Positions 36,641-48,560 of a stretch of 64,000 nucleotides of DNA are shown here, one piece after another. Position numbers and translations under genes: made by a program. The DNA is from Deuterostichococcus epilithicus (Eukaryota > Chlorophyta > Trebouxiophyceae > Prasiolales > Stichococcaceae). The stretch is from NCBI GenBank assembly GCA_033439295.1, contig JAVTLE010000014.1, forward strand, positions 3,782,001-3,846,000, read 5' to 3'. The first letter of the stretch is position 1; each line of letters begins with the position of its first letter. The notes under the pieces are model-generated. The model was given only the letters and a program-made list of their open reading frames with translations, was not told the origin of the DNA and made no database searches.

Positions 36641-38880
36641 GAAAGGGCGTCTGTGCACGACACGACCTGTCTGGAGCGGCAGAACCGCGTGCTGGCTGTT
36701 GAGGCGCCGCAGTGGCAGTGGGAGCTGGAGCCAAACTGCCTGGCGGTGGATGGCTCCATTGGCAGACGTACTCCAGATGCGGCGTGAGTACACGCGAGAT
36801 ATTTTCCACAGCTGAGTTCTGCTCCATCATCAGTTGATTCGTCGAACGCTTTATTGCTGTCGCTGCAGGCTGGTGCGGCAGCCCGCCTCCGCAGCCCAGT
36901 ACAGCAAAACCCATGGTGGCTGCAACCTTTTGCGAGCTGAAGACGCCATCAGTGCTGCTCCCTGGCTCCGACCTTCCGGCGCTGTACCACGCCGGACATG
37001 TCGCGGTGATGTCTTGCAACCATGCGCGCCAATATCCAGCATGACATCACCTTACTGCCCGTTTGCCCCTCTCTTACAATATTTGCATAGTGTGCAGGCG
37101 ATGAACAGCGTCTCGCAGGTCACGAGGTACATCGTGAGGCAGGGGTGCTAAGTCATCAGCAGCGTATATGACACCTGGTTTGTGAAGTCCGAGCAGGTGA
37201 GTGCGGCTCCTTGCCGCTAAACCTTAGCTTGATCAGGTTCTCATGTCAGTTGCGCTCCATGCTATGTGCGGTTTGGAAGGTCTGCATCGTGGGATTGATG
37301 ACGCAGGACCTGCCGTCAAAGACGCTCATGCTGCATATCACCGCACCCATGCAGTATGACGCGTCAGCGCCGTCTGTGAACGAGGCGTTCTTTGCGCTGG
37401 CGGTACGTATTCAACATGCAAAAGCCTCTCTGTGGACGATGTGTTGTTTTGTGAAAGGTGTGTCACGGGCCGTCACGAACAGAGCACGTGCGCCAATGAC
37501 TTGGGGCACTTGTTGCCTCAGATGAAAGCGCTGCAGGACGAGGGCGATGCTGGCTTCCCGCTGGGGCTGCGCAACGTCAAGACCCTTCCCTTTTCTAAGA
37601 GCCCGGCGGGTTGCGGCGGCGGCGAAGCCCGCTACCAGCTGCGCAGCACATCGAACGACGGCAGCAGCGGCGGCAGCGGCAGCAGCGGCGGCGGCGGCAG
37701 CGGCGGCGGCGGCGGCGGCGGCAGCGTGCATGACAGCGGCGCTAGCGCAGCCTTTGGCAAGTACCAGATGTACTCTGCTGCGGAGCTGACCCTTGGTGCG
37801 CACTGCTCCTCCATGGTTGTGGGTGGCGCTCGTGCCAGGTTGTGCGTCAATTGAACAGGGACCGCATACACTCGTTCAGGCTGCAGCAAGGACTACTGCT
37901 TTGAGGTGTGCAGGCCCCATACTGGGAGGGGGCCGCGCCGGCGTGGTCCACGAGGGCCGCTTCGCGGACGAGGCCACGGCCATCAAGCTGGTGATAGCGG
38001 ACCGCGACGACGAGGCAGAGGCACTGGCGGGGCTGCACGACGAGATCTCCATGTACTATGTGCTCAAGCCACTGCAGGGTGTGTTGCAAAGTCAAGTGTT
38101 GACCCCGCATCAAGAAGCTCATGTTTTCAAGCATTCGAAAGTTATGCACTGTGTCGCTCAGTGAGTCATGCACAGCGCCCATCACGCACATTGAGTGTGC
38201 CATGACAATTCTATGACGCTGGCCTCTCTGGAAACGGCGTACGCAGGGTCAGCGGTGCCACGGCTGCTCGGCGTCGGCAGGGCAACGGACCCGTGGGGGC
38301 CGCCGTGCGCCTTCATTGCACTGGAACGGTGCGTTCCGTCCAAGTCAGGTGGCGAAAATCGCTCAGTTCAGAGTTGTCAGCTCTGTTTTCGCATGTTTAG
38401 AGTCTAGAAGGATGCTTTGAGGCATCATCTCAAACCGTGCAGAGTGGAGGGCGTCCCGCTGTCGGAGGTGGACGCTCCAATGGCAGCAGACGGCAAGGCG
38501 GCGCAGGAGGTGCTGCGGCAGATCCATGACCTTCACATCTGCCACGGCGACCTGGCGCCCTGGAATATCCTGCTCACGCGGGATGCCGAGGGCGCGGCCG
38601 CGGTCAAATTGCTGGACTTTGGCCGCAGCACCTCGGACGTGCCGGCAGCCGACCTGCGAGCCGAGGAGCGGCAGCTGGCTGGCATCTTTGCGGAGAAGGT
38701 GAGTGACCTGAGTTGATGGCACACAGCAAGCAAATCATTCGTACCCGCTACTTGCCACAGGTCTCCAAAGCAAGGCTGTCCTGCGCAGGGCGTCATCCTG
38801 GGCTTGCCAACAGCCCCGCAGCGGCAGAAGTTTGCCGCGGACCATACTCTGGGAATGATGTGGCAAAGGGGATGTCTTAA
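36641..38880 (+). CDS. Protein-kinase-like (PKL) gene with intact kinase core but doubtful 5' half; possible pseudogene
   Basis: The kinase core is clear. GPILGGGRAGVVHEGRF with ATAIKLV (near 37918-37995) gives the Gly-rich loop and Lys. Next are LHDEISMYYVLKPL and a hinge exon AVPRLLGVGRATDPWGPPC (38252-38310). Then ICHGDLAPWNILL (catalytic Asp/Asn, 38536-38575) and VKLLDFGRS (DFG, 38605-38632). The style (HGDLAPxN) is that of small atypical kinases and fungal/protist PKLs. Upstream exons suggest an N-terminal domain found with such kinases: IGRRTPDAA (near 36748), VAATFCELKTPSVLLPGSDL (36917-36976), YIVRQGC...VISSVYDTWFVKSE (37129-37193) and a Gly/Ser run (37660-37730). These lie in shifting frames, and a TAA (37149-37151) interrupts YIVRQGC/VISSVYD. 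Either the 5' half is decayed or my exon borders are wrong. Both ends are approximate. Confidence 0.55.
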
Positions 38881-39476
38881 TTCGCCCTCTCTGAGCGCAA
38901 GGATCGCAGCGGACGCCGCTTTAGAAAGGCACTCTGAGCAATGCAACCGGCTGTGTCATGCATTTGGCACGACTCTGTTGGCGAACGGACCTACAGCACG
39001 AGGTTCTGTGTGGGTTATGTTTCTTGCTGAAACAGATTTTGATGAGTTCGCTGCTGTAAAGCCATCGCTGAGATCTAGACTTGCAGCAGTAAAATTCATC
39101 ATCTCCGCAGTTTCACTGGGCAATTCGCAAGTCGCAAGTCAGGACTGAGAAAGGCAGGCAGCGAGTGCAGCGAGGTCACTTGTGACAGAAGAGAATGTCT
39201 CTTGTGCTGAGGACTTGACACAGCATTTAAAACGCAGCATTGCTGGTTCAGCACCGACAGTGAGATTGGCTCTGCGATCGGCTCCCTGAAGTCGCTCCTT
39301 TGCATTGCAAGGAGCTGATCGACGCCACGGCGATGCAACGTCTGTACCTTAGCCATGTATAGCCATCCTCGGCCGGCTAACCTCCTGCGCTGGGCAGCAA
39401 TATTGCGATGAAGGTGATCCAGGCCGCGGCGGTGGCACTTCGCAAGCGGCACTGAGTGTGCAACGAATGTCCAGCG
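38881..39476. other. Intergenic region upstream of the nucleotide-sugar transporter
   Basis: About 600 bp between two plus-strand genes. Frames here lack family features. It presumably contains the kinase-like 3' flank and the transporter promoter. Confidence 0.45.
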
Positions 39477-42473
39477 ATGTTCTGTGGGCTTACCGGAGCT
39501 TCTCACACTTCGCAGGCTGGTCCTTACACGACTGACCTGCCTCCGCGATTCGCACCGGTCTCTGCCAGCAGCGTTTCGCAGAATGGTCTCAGCGGAACCA
39601 GCAGCCCCTTCAAGGTGAGCAGGCAATCATGCAACCGTGCACGTGCGAACACATGCAAAGCATCTGCTGCATGTCTTCGTCAGCCGCGCTGTAGTCAGTT
39701 CGCACGATTGCAGATGGTCTCAGGGCGGTGCACGACTCTGTCATGATGCTTGCTCACAGGGCGTGCCTACAGGGCCTGCCTTCAAGGCATATGCACAGCC
39801 CGGCGCAGGGCCGCCGCCAGCCTTTCAGGGGCGTGCGTGGAAGGTGAGCAGACAGCACGACTCTGCTCTAATTGCAGCAAGCATGTGCTTTGCCCCGGAT
39901 TGCGGGGGCTCAGCCCTGCATCCTGCATATGGAAAGCTCCCGGCTGCCTGAAGCCACCTGACTCTGCCAGCTGGGGCAGAAGTATGATCGCGGGTCACTT
40001 GTGGCCATACTTATTGGCCGACATACCCTGGACAAGGTGTGGCTGGTCGCGGCAGACTGCTTCTTTATTGGCCTGGCGCCGGTGCTGGTGCACATGGCAA
40101 AGAATGCGGACGGGAAGTACAACTTCCACCCTGTGGCGATCAACCTCATGATCGAGTGCGCCAAGCTGATCTTTGCGACGGCAACGCTCATTGTCAACGT
40201 GAGTCCTTCCAACGCTTCCAGCATCAAGCCTCGAGCCAGTCCCTCGAGAGCTTAGTAAGCTTTAGAGAGGGACCCTATCCTTGACACACACTCAGACGCC
40301 TGCTTGGAGCGCTTGCACATAGCAGGACGGTCTTGAACAGGGGCCGGACGGCCCGAGCCCTTTGCAGATATGGCCATGCAGAATCAGACATCGTTTTCCG
40401 GGGCTCCTACTGAGCGTTGAGCTGTCCTGCTGCAGGGCACCGGCCGGCCGGGGAAGCCGATGTACCGGTCGATGCGGTCGTTCGTGCGGGACGCGCGGCA
40501 CAACAAGCTGCTGGCGGTGCCGGCGGGGCTGTACGCGATAAACAACTACCTGAAGTTCGCCATGCAGCTGTACTTCAAGCCCACCACAGCCAAGATGCTG
40601 GGCAACCTGAAGGTGGGAGCCGCCAGCTCTTTCGATTGCACTAGACTTTGCAGCGAACATGGCAAGGGCGTCTTTGGCCCATAACCAATGCGGACGCTCA
40701 GGGTCGTAACGCCGCGTGCAGCCTGCCGTATGCAGCCTTTGCTCTGCCAAGCCAAGTGCAGCCAACCAGCATGAGCGTGTGGACGAGCGGATACGGACCC
40801 TCCTGACGGACCCGCAACTTTTCTGGTGCCCCCGACAGATCTTGGTGATCGCGGTGCTGATGAAGGGCATCCTGCACCGCTCGTTCAGCATCTTCCAGTG
40901 GGAGGCCCTGGTGCTGCTGGTAGCCGGCATCACCGTGAACCAGCTCAACTACTGCACCAAGGACGGTGGAGGTGCTTGAGAATATGCATTCCAACGCAGG
41001 GCATGCTCGAGCAGAGATGCACAGTGGCCAACAGACGGCCACGATTCTTCTCCTCGACTGCATTTGAAGCACCAGAACCTTTGGCACTTGGCATCTGAAC
41101 TCGACAGCGCGACCTCTTGGTTAGAGGAATCTGACTGGAATCAACTCCTCAAGCGGCCAGTTCGTCTGTCCCGCAGGGGACATGATGGTGATGGCGGCGG
41201 CGATGTACACGTTAGGCAGCGTCACCATCCCCAGCCTGGCGTCCGTCTACAACGAGCTGGCCCTGAAAAAGCATATGGAGACCAGCATCGACCTGCAGAA
41301 CTGGTTTTTGTACTTTTTTGGAGCGTCCTTCAACCTGTTGGGCCTGGTGCTCGTCGCGAGCATCGGCCGGCAGCCGCTCGGCACCATGTTCTCGGGGCTG
41401 TCCACGGTGATTGCCTTTCTGATCCTCCCTGTTCTTCGCTTCTCCGCCTGCTCTTCCCGCGGACATCCGACTGGCCTGCCAGAGGAGATGAATAAAGCAA
41501 GTGCTGCTTTGGGGTGCCTCCTGGGTGGCTGATCGATTTGCTGTTCTCGATACTGTAGTCGAAATTCACATCTTGTGAGGTACTCCATGTTGTTGCATTG
41601 TAGGTGACCTTCCTCTTGGTCGCGAACAATGCGCTGCAGGGCGTACTGTCCAGCTTCTTCTTCAAGTATGCAGACACCATCCTGAAGAAGTGCGTCCCCT
41701 TTCAAGGTCCTCTGCTCTTCCGCACCACACTGTGGTGCACTCTTCAGAAACACAGCTGATGCACAATAGTGAAGGTGATGACCACGTGATTCCTTCGGGC
41801 GTGATACCAGCCAACGCATCCATTTCTCTGGTCCTCATCGGCAGGTACTCGTCGACGATAGCGACGCTGTTCACAGCAGTGCTGTCTGCGGCTTTGTTTG
41901 GCCACAAGCTGACGCTCAACTTCTGCATCGGTGTGTCCATCGTGGGCATCTCCATGCACCAGTTCTTCTCGCAAGGTGGGACAGCAAGTGCGGCAAGCAA
42001 GTGCAGCCACTGAATGAATTCTTTTGACCCATGCTTCATTCATGTCGGCCCACCTGTTGCATGGCAGCCCCCGCTCGTCCAATCGAAGATCTGGGTCTGA
42101 AGCACTTGGCAAGTTGCATGGTGCTATACGCATACAGGCGGGCTCAAGGCCGCATCAAGTAAGGCTGCGGAGAAGGGATCGCTCTCAGCAAAGCCGCTCC
42201 AGGTGCGCTCAAGCTTCCAAATGCTGCAAGGCCAGGGCGACTACTGTCTCTGATCAGAGGTGGCCTGACGAGAGAAAGCGTCTGCCCCCGTCAGCCAGTG
42301 CTATCTCTGACTGTAAAAGGGTTCCCCATGAACAGGTGTCACCGTCAATGGAGCACCTGAAGCTGAGCGCCTCAGGCAGCATGGACAGCCTCCAGTCCAT
42401 TGACTCCGTCATGGGCGACCCAGACAATCAGCATCTGCACACCGCACGGCGCAGCAACCTGCTACCGCGATAG
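39477..42473 (+). CDS. CMP-sialic-acid-transporter-like nucleotide-sugar transporter (Golgi)
   Basis: The ATG at 39477 starts a soluble leader ([17 protein letters not shown]...; second exon [20 protein letters not shown]). After [20 protein letters not shown], the multi-span core follows the plant CMP-sialate/UDP-galactose transporter family: [17 protein letters not shown] (40130-40180), [20 protein letters not shown] and [11 protein letters not shown] (40510-40612), [19 protein letters not shown] (near 40855-40910), [20 protein letters not shown] (41220-41280), [20 protein letters not shown] (41627-41685) and [20 protein letters not shown] with [15 protein letters not shown] (41846-41975). 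The tail is hydrophilic, ending SNLLPR at 42473. It exchanges cytosolic nucleotide sugars for Golgi CMP/UMP. Green algae make little or no sialic acid (CMP-Kdo or UDP-sugars are likelier), so the substrate is open. The N-terminal extension is longer than in Arabidopsis members. Confidence 0.92.
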
Positions 42474-42767
42474 CGTGCATGGCTTGCCTTGCGAAAGGCA
42501 TGAGTGCACCGAACTGTTTCACGTAGAACTAAACAAGATCAGTTCAGCAGCGAACGGTTTCACATAGATCATGAGGTGTCTCAGCAGACTCGGAAGACGG
42601 AGGGTTTGGAAAGCCGGGTGTGACAAGGTAGTGGCGGGTTTTTTGGCGCACCTCCTCCATCATTCTTGCATCCCCGCACTTAGTATCATGCAATTCATGC
42701 ACAAAGGTGACTTGCCAAGCTCCCTTCTGCTCTCGCCCGGCTCTTTGCCTGGCTCGCCCATCGCGCG

Positions 42768-45700
42768 ATGGAGACTGTTGTGAGCAAGCTGCAGCAAGCA
42801 GAAGAGGCGCTAGGTCAGGCAGGGCACGCCCAGCTGGCTGCGAAGGTGGGACTTGCGGTGAGGCTGTCGACCGGACATTTGCAGCCAGTAGTGGTCCTGC
42901 AGGTGAGCACTGAGCTGAGTGATTGCATACCCGGAGCGACAGCTTCGTCCTGCTGAACGGGCTCGCAGCATGCAGAGTGTACTGACGTATGCATACTGCA
43001 CTGTCAAAGCCCCGGCAGGCCTCTTGGAGTCACATCAAGATTGCGCTTGAGTTTTCCTTGCTGCAAGCACAGGCCATCGTCGGACTGCTTCACTGTGACT
43101 CCGCCGCCATCCGGAAGCTGGCGCTGCAGACAGCGGCCTGCGACGCCATGCTGTGCGACCAAGCAGCATGCGCGCATACGATGCTCGCTGCAGGCATGCA
43201 TGCCGCTGGTCAAGTCGTTCACCTTCCCAGACTTACAGACACCGCTGCACACAAGGCTGATGACGGCCTTGCAAGGCCCTTCCGAATGCTCTGCCGCATG
43301 CGGCCAGGGTCTCATGCAATGAGACCTGCATCGTCGGCATTAGTTACAAGTGAGTCGGAGACGGAGGCGGGGGCCGGCCGGCAACTGCAGCTTGATCCTT
43401 GCCACAGGTGTGGAAGACAGGGATGCGAATGTGCGCTGCGAGGCGCTGCGCCTCGCTGCCGCATCCGCGCCGCAGCTGTGGCACCACGCGGACTCGACAC
43501 CAGCACCTGACAGCACCACGGTCAGCCGGCTGTTCGAGAGGATCTGCATGAGGTGCGCTCGTGGCTTCGGAAACCGTGCTGCACTCGTTCAAGTTGCCCG
43601 TCCGCAGTCTGCGGTGTCGCTGCACAAGCCCTAGCAGCGCTGGTGACCGCCATCCACCCTGCGCTGCCTCGCGTCTGCTGTCTGCAGGCTGCTAGACAGG
43701 ACGCAGACCGTGCGCGCCAGGGCCGCCGCCTGTCTGACCAGCGTTTTGAAAGCTGCACCCCACTGCGGCGGCGGCGGCGATGGGGGCGGCGGCAATGAGG
43801 GCGGCGGCGGCGCACGTGACGCAGACTCGGGGGTACCCGCAGACCCCGCCGCCCGAAAGGCCTTAGGCCGAGCGCTCATGCAGCACACAGAGCGAGCGCT
43901 GCGCGTCCACGACCATCTGCAGAGCCTGGTGGGGCGAGCAGCCGCCCGCGCCAATGCCCGATGCGCATCTCAGCGTGTCAGGAGTGCTCAGCTGCGCGGC
44001 ATCTGCGGCCTGGCTGCATCGTCGACTGGGGTTCAAGACGGTCGCCACTCCCGATGTGGTTGCATTGGTCGGCTGCCTGCATGCTTGCACAACGCTCAAC
44101 ATCAGCATTCAGAACGCTTCGCAGTGTCTCGCAAGACCCTGTCCTTGTCCACAGCACATGCACTGCAGACTGGATGCCCTTAATGCTGGTGCGCAGGCCG
44201 TGTTTGAGCTGCTGCTCGCCGGCTCGCACCTGCTGTCCGCTGGCAGCGCAGAGCAGGCCCAGACCCTGGTGCGGCTCCTGACCACTCTGCAGGGGCCAGC
44301 CCTGCCGGGACTGGTGCGCTGGCTGCTGCCCCAGCGGCAGGCGGCGGCAGCGCACAGCTACCAGCTGTGGGCGGCCGTTGCCGGCCTGTGCCGCCCCGAA
44401 CAGGTGCCTCCTGCCCCTGCATTCCTCGCATAATTTACTACACACATCGTCAGGAGGTCATGCGCCCGTGATGGCAGGCTTGCCTGGCGACCTGAGAACG
44501 GCTGCCGATGCCGCACGTGCAGCTGGTAGACATAAGACTCAGGGTCGTTGCGGCATGTGACGACGCTGCCGCTGCGGGCGGCGCGCGAATCGTGGAGCAG
44601 CAGGGCTTTGCTGCGCTGCTCAGAGCGCTGGCGGGCCTGTTTCGGGGTCGCAGCACGATGGCAGAGGCGGCCGTGCACCCAGCTGGTAGCAGTGGCCTCT
44701 CATTGACGCTGCTGGAGGCCAGCGCATGCCTGAAAGGTGATTTCGCAACCCCTCCATAGCAGCCGGATCATCGCGTTCTGAAAGCCTGTAATTGACCTGT
44801 GGCTGGAATTCGCCATTGACTGCAAGCGGCATGCATTGCTTCGCACGAAGGCGGGCCTCAGTCATGACTGCAGATGCGCATTGATGAGACCTCCTTTCCA
44901 TGCAGTTTTGTCCATCTTCTGCGGGCTGCGGCCGGGCAGCAGCGAGGATTTTCAGGGCGAGGCTTTCCTCGTCATGGATGTGGCAGACGTGCTGCTGCAG
45001 CAGTTGCAGCTCCAGGCCAACGTCCGGCAGGGCGGCGGCCCGCCGCACGAGCAAGCTGCAGCGGCACAGCCGCCCACTGGGCAATCGGAGTTGCGCTGCT
45101 GCCTTGTGCTCTGCCTGAAGGCAAGCCTTCTCTGCCGCACGCAAACCACCTGCGATGTCGTCGGGAGCTTCGTTTCTGGTAGAAGCACCCTGCGGTCGTG
45201 TGCCGATTGCCTGTGGAACCAGCAGTCTGCGCACAGGACGCACACAAGCCTGCACTCCGCCTTGGTGCTGCCAGGTGCTGCGCGCGGGGACCATTGCCGT
45301 AGGGCCCGGCGGCTCAGCCAAGCGCTGCCTGACCGGCTTCATACGGGAGCGCATGTCGTGCTTCAGGGCCCTGGAAAGCATTGCCGTTCAGGATGCCGCG
45401 CTGCAGGCAAGTATGCTCCCATGCGATAAGTCGTGCAACAATCGTCAGGTCTGGCCTGTCCCTTTTTGACACTGCCTCAAACATTATTGCTGATTGTGAA
45501 AGGATTCAGGATAATATATCTGATCCATGGCAGTGTGCAGGTGCTAGCGGCATGCTGCCGCCGCAGCCAGCAGCTGCAAGAGTCTTATTTGCAAGCCGAG
45601 GCGGCCGCTCTGGCGCCGGCGGCGGCTGCCGCTCTGCCCGGCGACATGGCCCGAAGCGCCGGCGCAGACGCGGCGCTGCTCGTCAGCCACGCCGGCAGCG

Positions 45701-48435
45701 CAGCAGAGGCGTTCGTCATGGCGAAGCACACGTTCCTGCAGCGGCTGAAGCAGTCTAAGACGGCAGCTGCGCTGGAGGGCGGCAGCGGGGTCAGCCTGTC
45801 GGACGCGCATGCCACCGGCGCCGTGGTGGCTGACGAGCTCATCGACGCGGCAGGTGCGTGAGCTGGTGCAGATGAATGAGGCTTGCGTGCAACGATCTTG
45901 GGCATTGCTTGGGCGCGCCTGCACCTACGACAGCACTCCTGCAGCATCGCCCTTGCCTTCGAGTGAGGTTCGGACACAAGCACCTTGCGAGGTCACCCAG
46001 CACGCAAGCGGGATTTCTCTCTTTCCTTTCCCGTCTGCACAGCTGCTGAGCCGTCAAACGAGCGACTGGCACCCAGCGAGCTCACGGCAGCAGATGTGGC
46101 AGCGGCCGACGTGTTCGTCAATGGGCTGGCCCGCGCTGAGCCGCCGGGCATGCGTCTGCCACTGCTGAGGGAGCTCCTGCAGTCGACCGACACGCCGCCC
46201 GCCCTCCAGGTGGGCCGCAAACACGACCTATTTTCCTCAAGACACTAGGATAGAACTCAGCCGTGGACAAGTCCATCAGAGGTTCCGACCAAGTCACCCG
46301 ATCGGAATGGACCTCCGCGCCAGCAAGGAGGGCGGCGCAACCACGTCACTGCACAGCATGTATTGACTGACAGCTTGACTTAGGCAGTCAGTTGGACTCG
46401 TTCTTCTCAAGTGATCACCGCGCGCCGCAGGTCGTGTGTCTCCGCAGCCTAGGCCGCATCATTGGCGTCACAGAGTCGCTGAGCTGCGAGCACAGCAGAA
46501 TAATTGCCGCAGCGCTAGGCAGCGGCCGTGAGGTAGCTTTTCTAATGGACTCCTACTGCACAGCTGATTGGAAGGTGGTGCCTTCCGGCTGCCCACGTCA
46601 TCACCAACCCCATCTGCTTCTGTTGCTGTGCTGTATCAGATCCTTGCTTGCCCCCCGAGGATGAGCATGGCAGCATGGCGCAATTGGCACGCCCGTGCTT
46701 GCAAACCCTCTCATTCGTTCTGCACTTCCTGTTCAGGAGCTTCAGCTGGAGGCGGTCAGCATCGCGCAGGCGCTCATCGAAGCCTATCCCAACGCGCACT
46801 CGGCTCTGCTGCAGCGGCTGAGCTCGCTGCCACTGGAGCCTGCGGCCGCCGACGCCGCCAGGCAGGCGGCTGCGCTCGCATTTGCACGCCTCGCGCTGCT
46901 CAACAAGCACAAGGTCTCGGACATGGTCGCGGCGCTCTGCCGCTGGCTGCTGGTCGACCAGGCCGAGGTGCGCCACCTGTCCAGCCGTTTCTCAGAGATT
47001 TCTTCTAGAGATCCTTTTGAGGTCAATTAGAGGAGAATGTGGTAGACTGCATCAATGTGACAGGCACGCACAGGCAGTCAACAGGAGTGCAGATGCGAAT
47101 GCATCTGGAGGCTTTTGTCGCCGACCCAGCCAATGCTCCGGCAGTTTGTGCCTGCAGCGAGCAATTCTCCTGCCGCACCTCACACACTGCTCAGCCACTG
47201 AGCACTGGCACCAGCTGCATTGTCAGCAGTGCTGCCATCGCTAGTCAGGCGGGGCACAATATCTCAGCAGAAGGCGCCGACCTGCAGGTGGCACGCCTGG
47301 GGCAGCTGGCATTGCGGCAGCTACTCCAGGACAACAGCAAAGACCGTGCGGCGATGCTGTTCGGCATCCTCGACGCCGCGCCGCCCGGCTCCGAGGCTGC
47401 CATTGCCCAGGCGCATGCCTCCAATCGCTGCAATTTGCCGAGACCTCTCCTGTGTTTCAGCGTGCACTCCTACCGAGGAGCACTGCGGAATTGCGGGGCG
47501 GCTGGGCTAATTCCATCGCTTCCAATCAAATGAGCCCTATGCATGCAAGGATGCAGGCTCCGTGTCGAAACAGCTGCGTTCTTGTTGCGCCAGCAGCTCC
47601 GCCCTCAGCTGCGCAGGTGATATGCGACGAGTTCTTGGCCGAGGGCGACCGCAGGTCCGAGGTGCTGTTCGCTCAGTGCCTGCAAAAGGCTATGCACGCA
47701 ACAAGTGAGGCGCAGGCCCACGCTGCGGCAGTGGTGCTGCGGCACCTGGCGCCGCCTGTGCAGGCGCTTAAGCCGTTGCAGCTGAGCCTTCAGGTGCGGT
47801 GTGCCTGCGCGCAAGTGTGGTGTGTCTGCGCAAGTGTTGTGGCAGAGAGTGAGTGCATGTCCTCGCGCGATCTCCATCGTGCCAAATAATGCAGCACCCT
47901 GATATCGTCGACCTTTGGTGGTCGATAAGAGACTGTTGCCGCCATGTGGCAGCGCTTCAGGTGTTATCCCCGTCCACGACCTGGCTCAAGAACAATAGAG
48001 ACAACACATCAATACGACAGGGGACAGATCCCGACTTCTTTCAGCGGGACCCGGCGGTGTGCGGCGCCCTGCGCCACTGCGTGGCGGCTGCAAGCCCGGC
48101 TGCCGGGGCGCGTTCCCAGGCGGATGCGAACCTGAAAGCCGCGCTGTTGATGCGGCTGCAGCGAACTGGCCATGCTGCAAAGGTCAGTGTTCAAGCCCAA
48201 GGTGTTTGCATCATGCCTCGCTTGGACATGCTGCATTCGCGATTTGCATCCAGGCCGATGGTCTCTGTTGCTGAACGCTCGCTGCAGCACAGCCCATTGC
48301 CATTTGAAGCTCGATTTGCTGCAGGTGTGCAAGCAGCAGGTCACAGAGGCTGCGGAGGACGTGAACGAGGATGCTTTGGAAGAGGAGATGCACATGCGGC
48401 AGCAGGCTCTAGCCGCGCTTCGGGGCAATGCATGA
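42768..48435 (+). CDS. Large HEAT/ARM-repeat protein resembling a condensin D subunit (CAP-D2/D3-like)
   Basis: The ATG at 42768 (METVVSKLQQAEEALGQAG...) is followed by many small exons of Ala/Leu-rich helices. Examples are LLHCDSAAIRKLALQTAA, GVEDRDANVRCEALRLAAAS (near 43408-43470), FELLLAGSHLLSAGSAEQAQ, FVMAKHTFLQRLKQSK and MRLPLLRELLQSTDTPPALQ. The best family signal is VVCLRSLGRIIGVTESLS (near 46431-46485) continuing to EELQLEAVSIAQALIEAYPN, FARLALLNKHKVSDMVAALC and VDQAEVRHLSSRF (46737-46990). This parallels the conserved condensin D stretch (alternating 'LGKLM', 'LILNDMVKVKGQ' and 'RI..LA..FF' helices). It ends ALEEEMHMRQQALAALRGNA at 48435. Condensin D subunits bind DNA and SMC2/4 in mitotic chromosomes. 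Similarity is weak and another HEAT protein cannot be excluded. Confidence 0.45.
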
Positions 48436-48560
48436 CCAGGATTGCCTTTGGCAGGTTCATGATATCTGGTCCCTTGCTTTTCACGTTCGCTAATGCCGTA
48501 AAATAAACAATGCTCACACTCTGGATGTGTCCTCGAGCTGTGTTTGCAGCCACTTGACGC

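Noticed and set aside
36097-36642. 181-codon ORF after the CHI-fold gene
   Set aside because: Starts at a non-ATG at the CHI stop and has no recognisable character; treated as flank.
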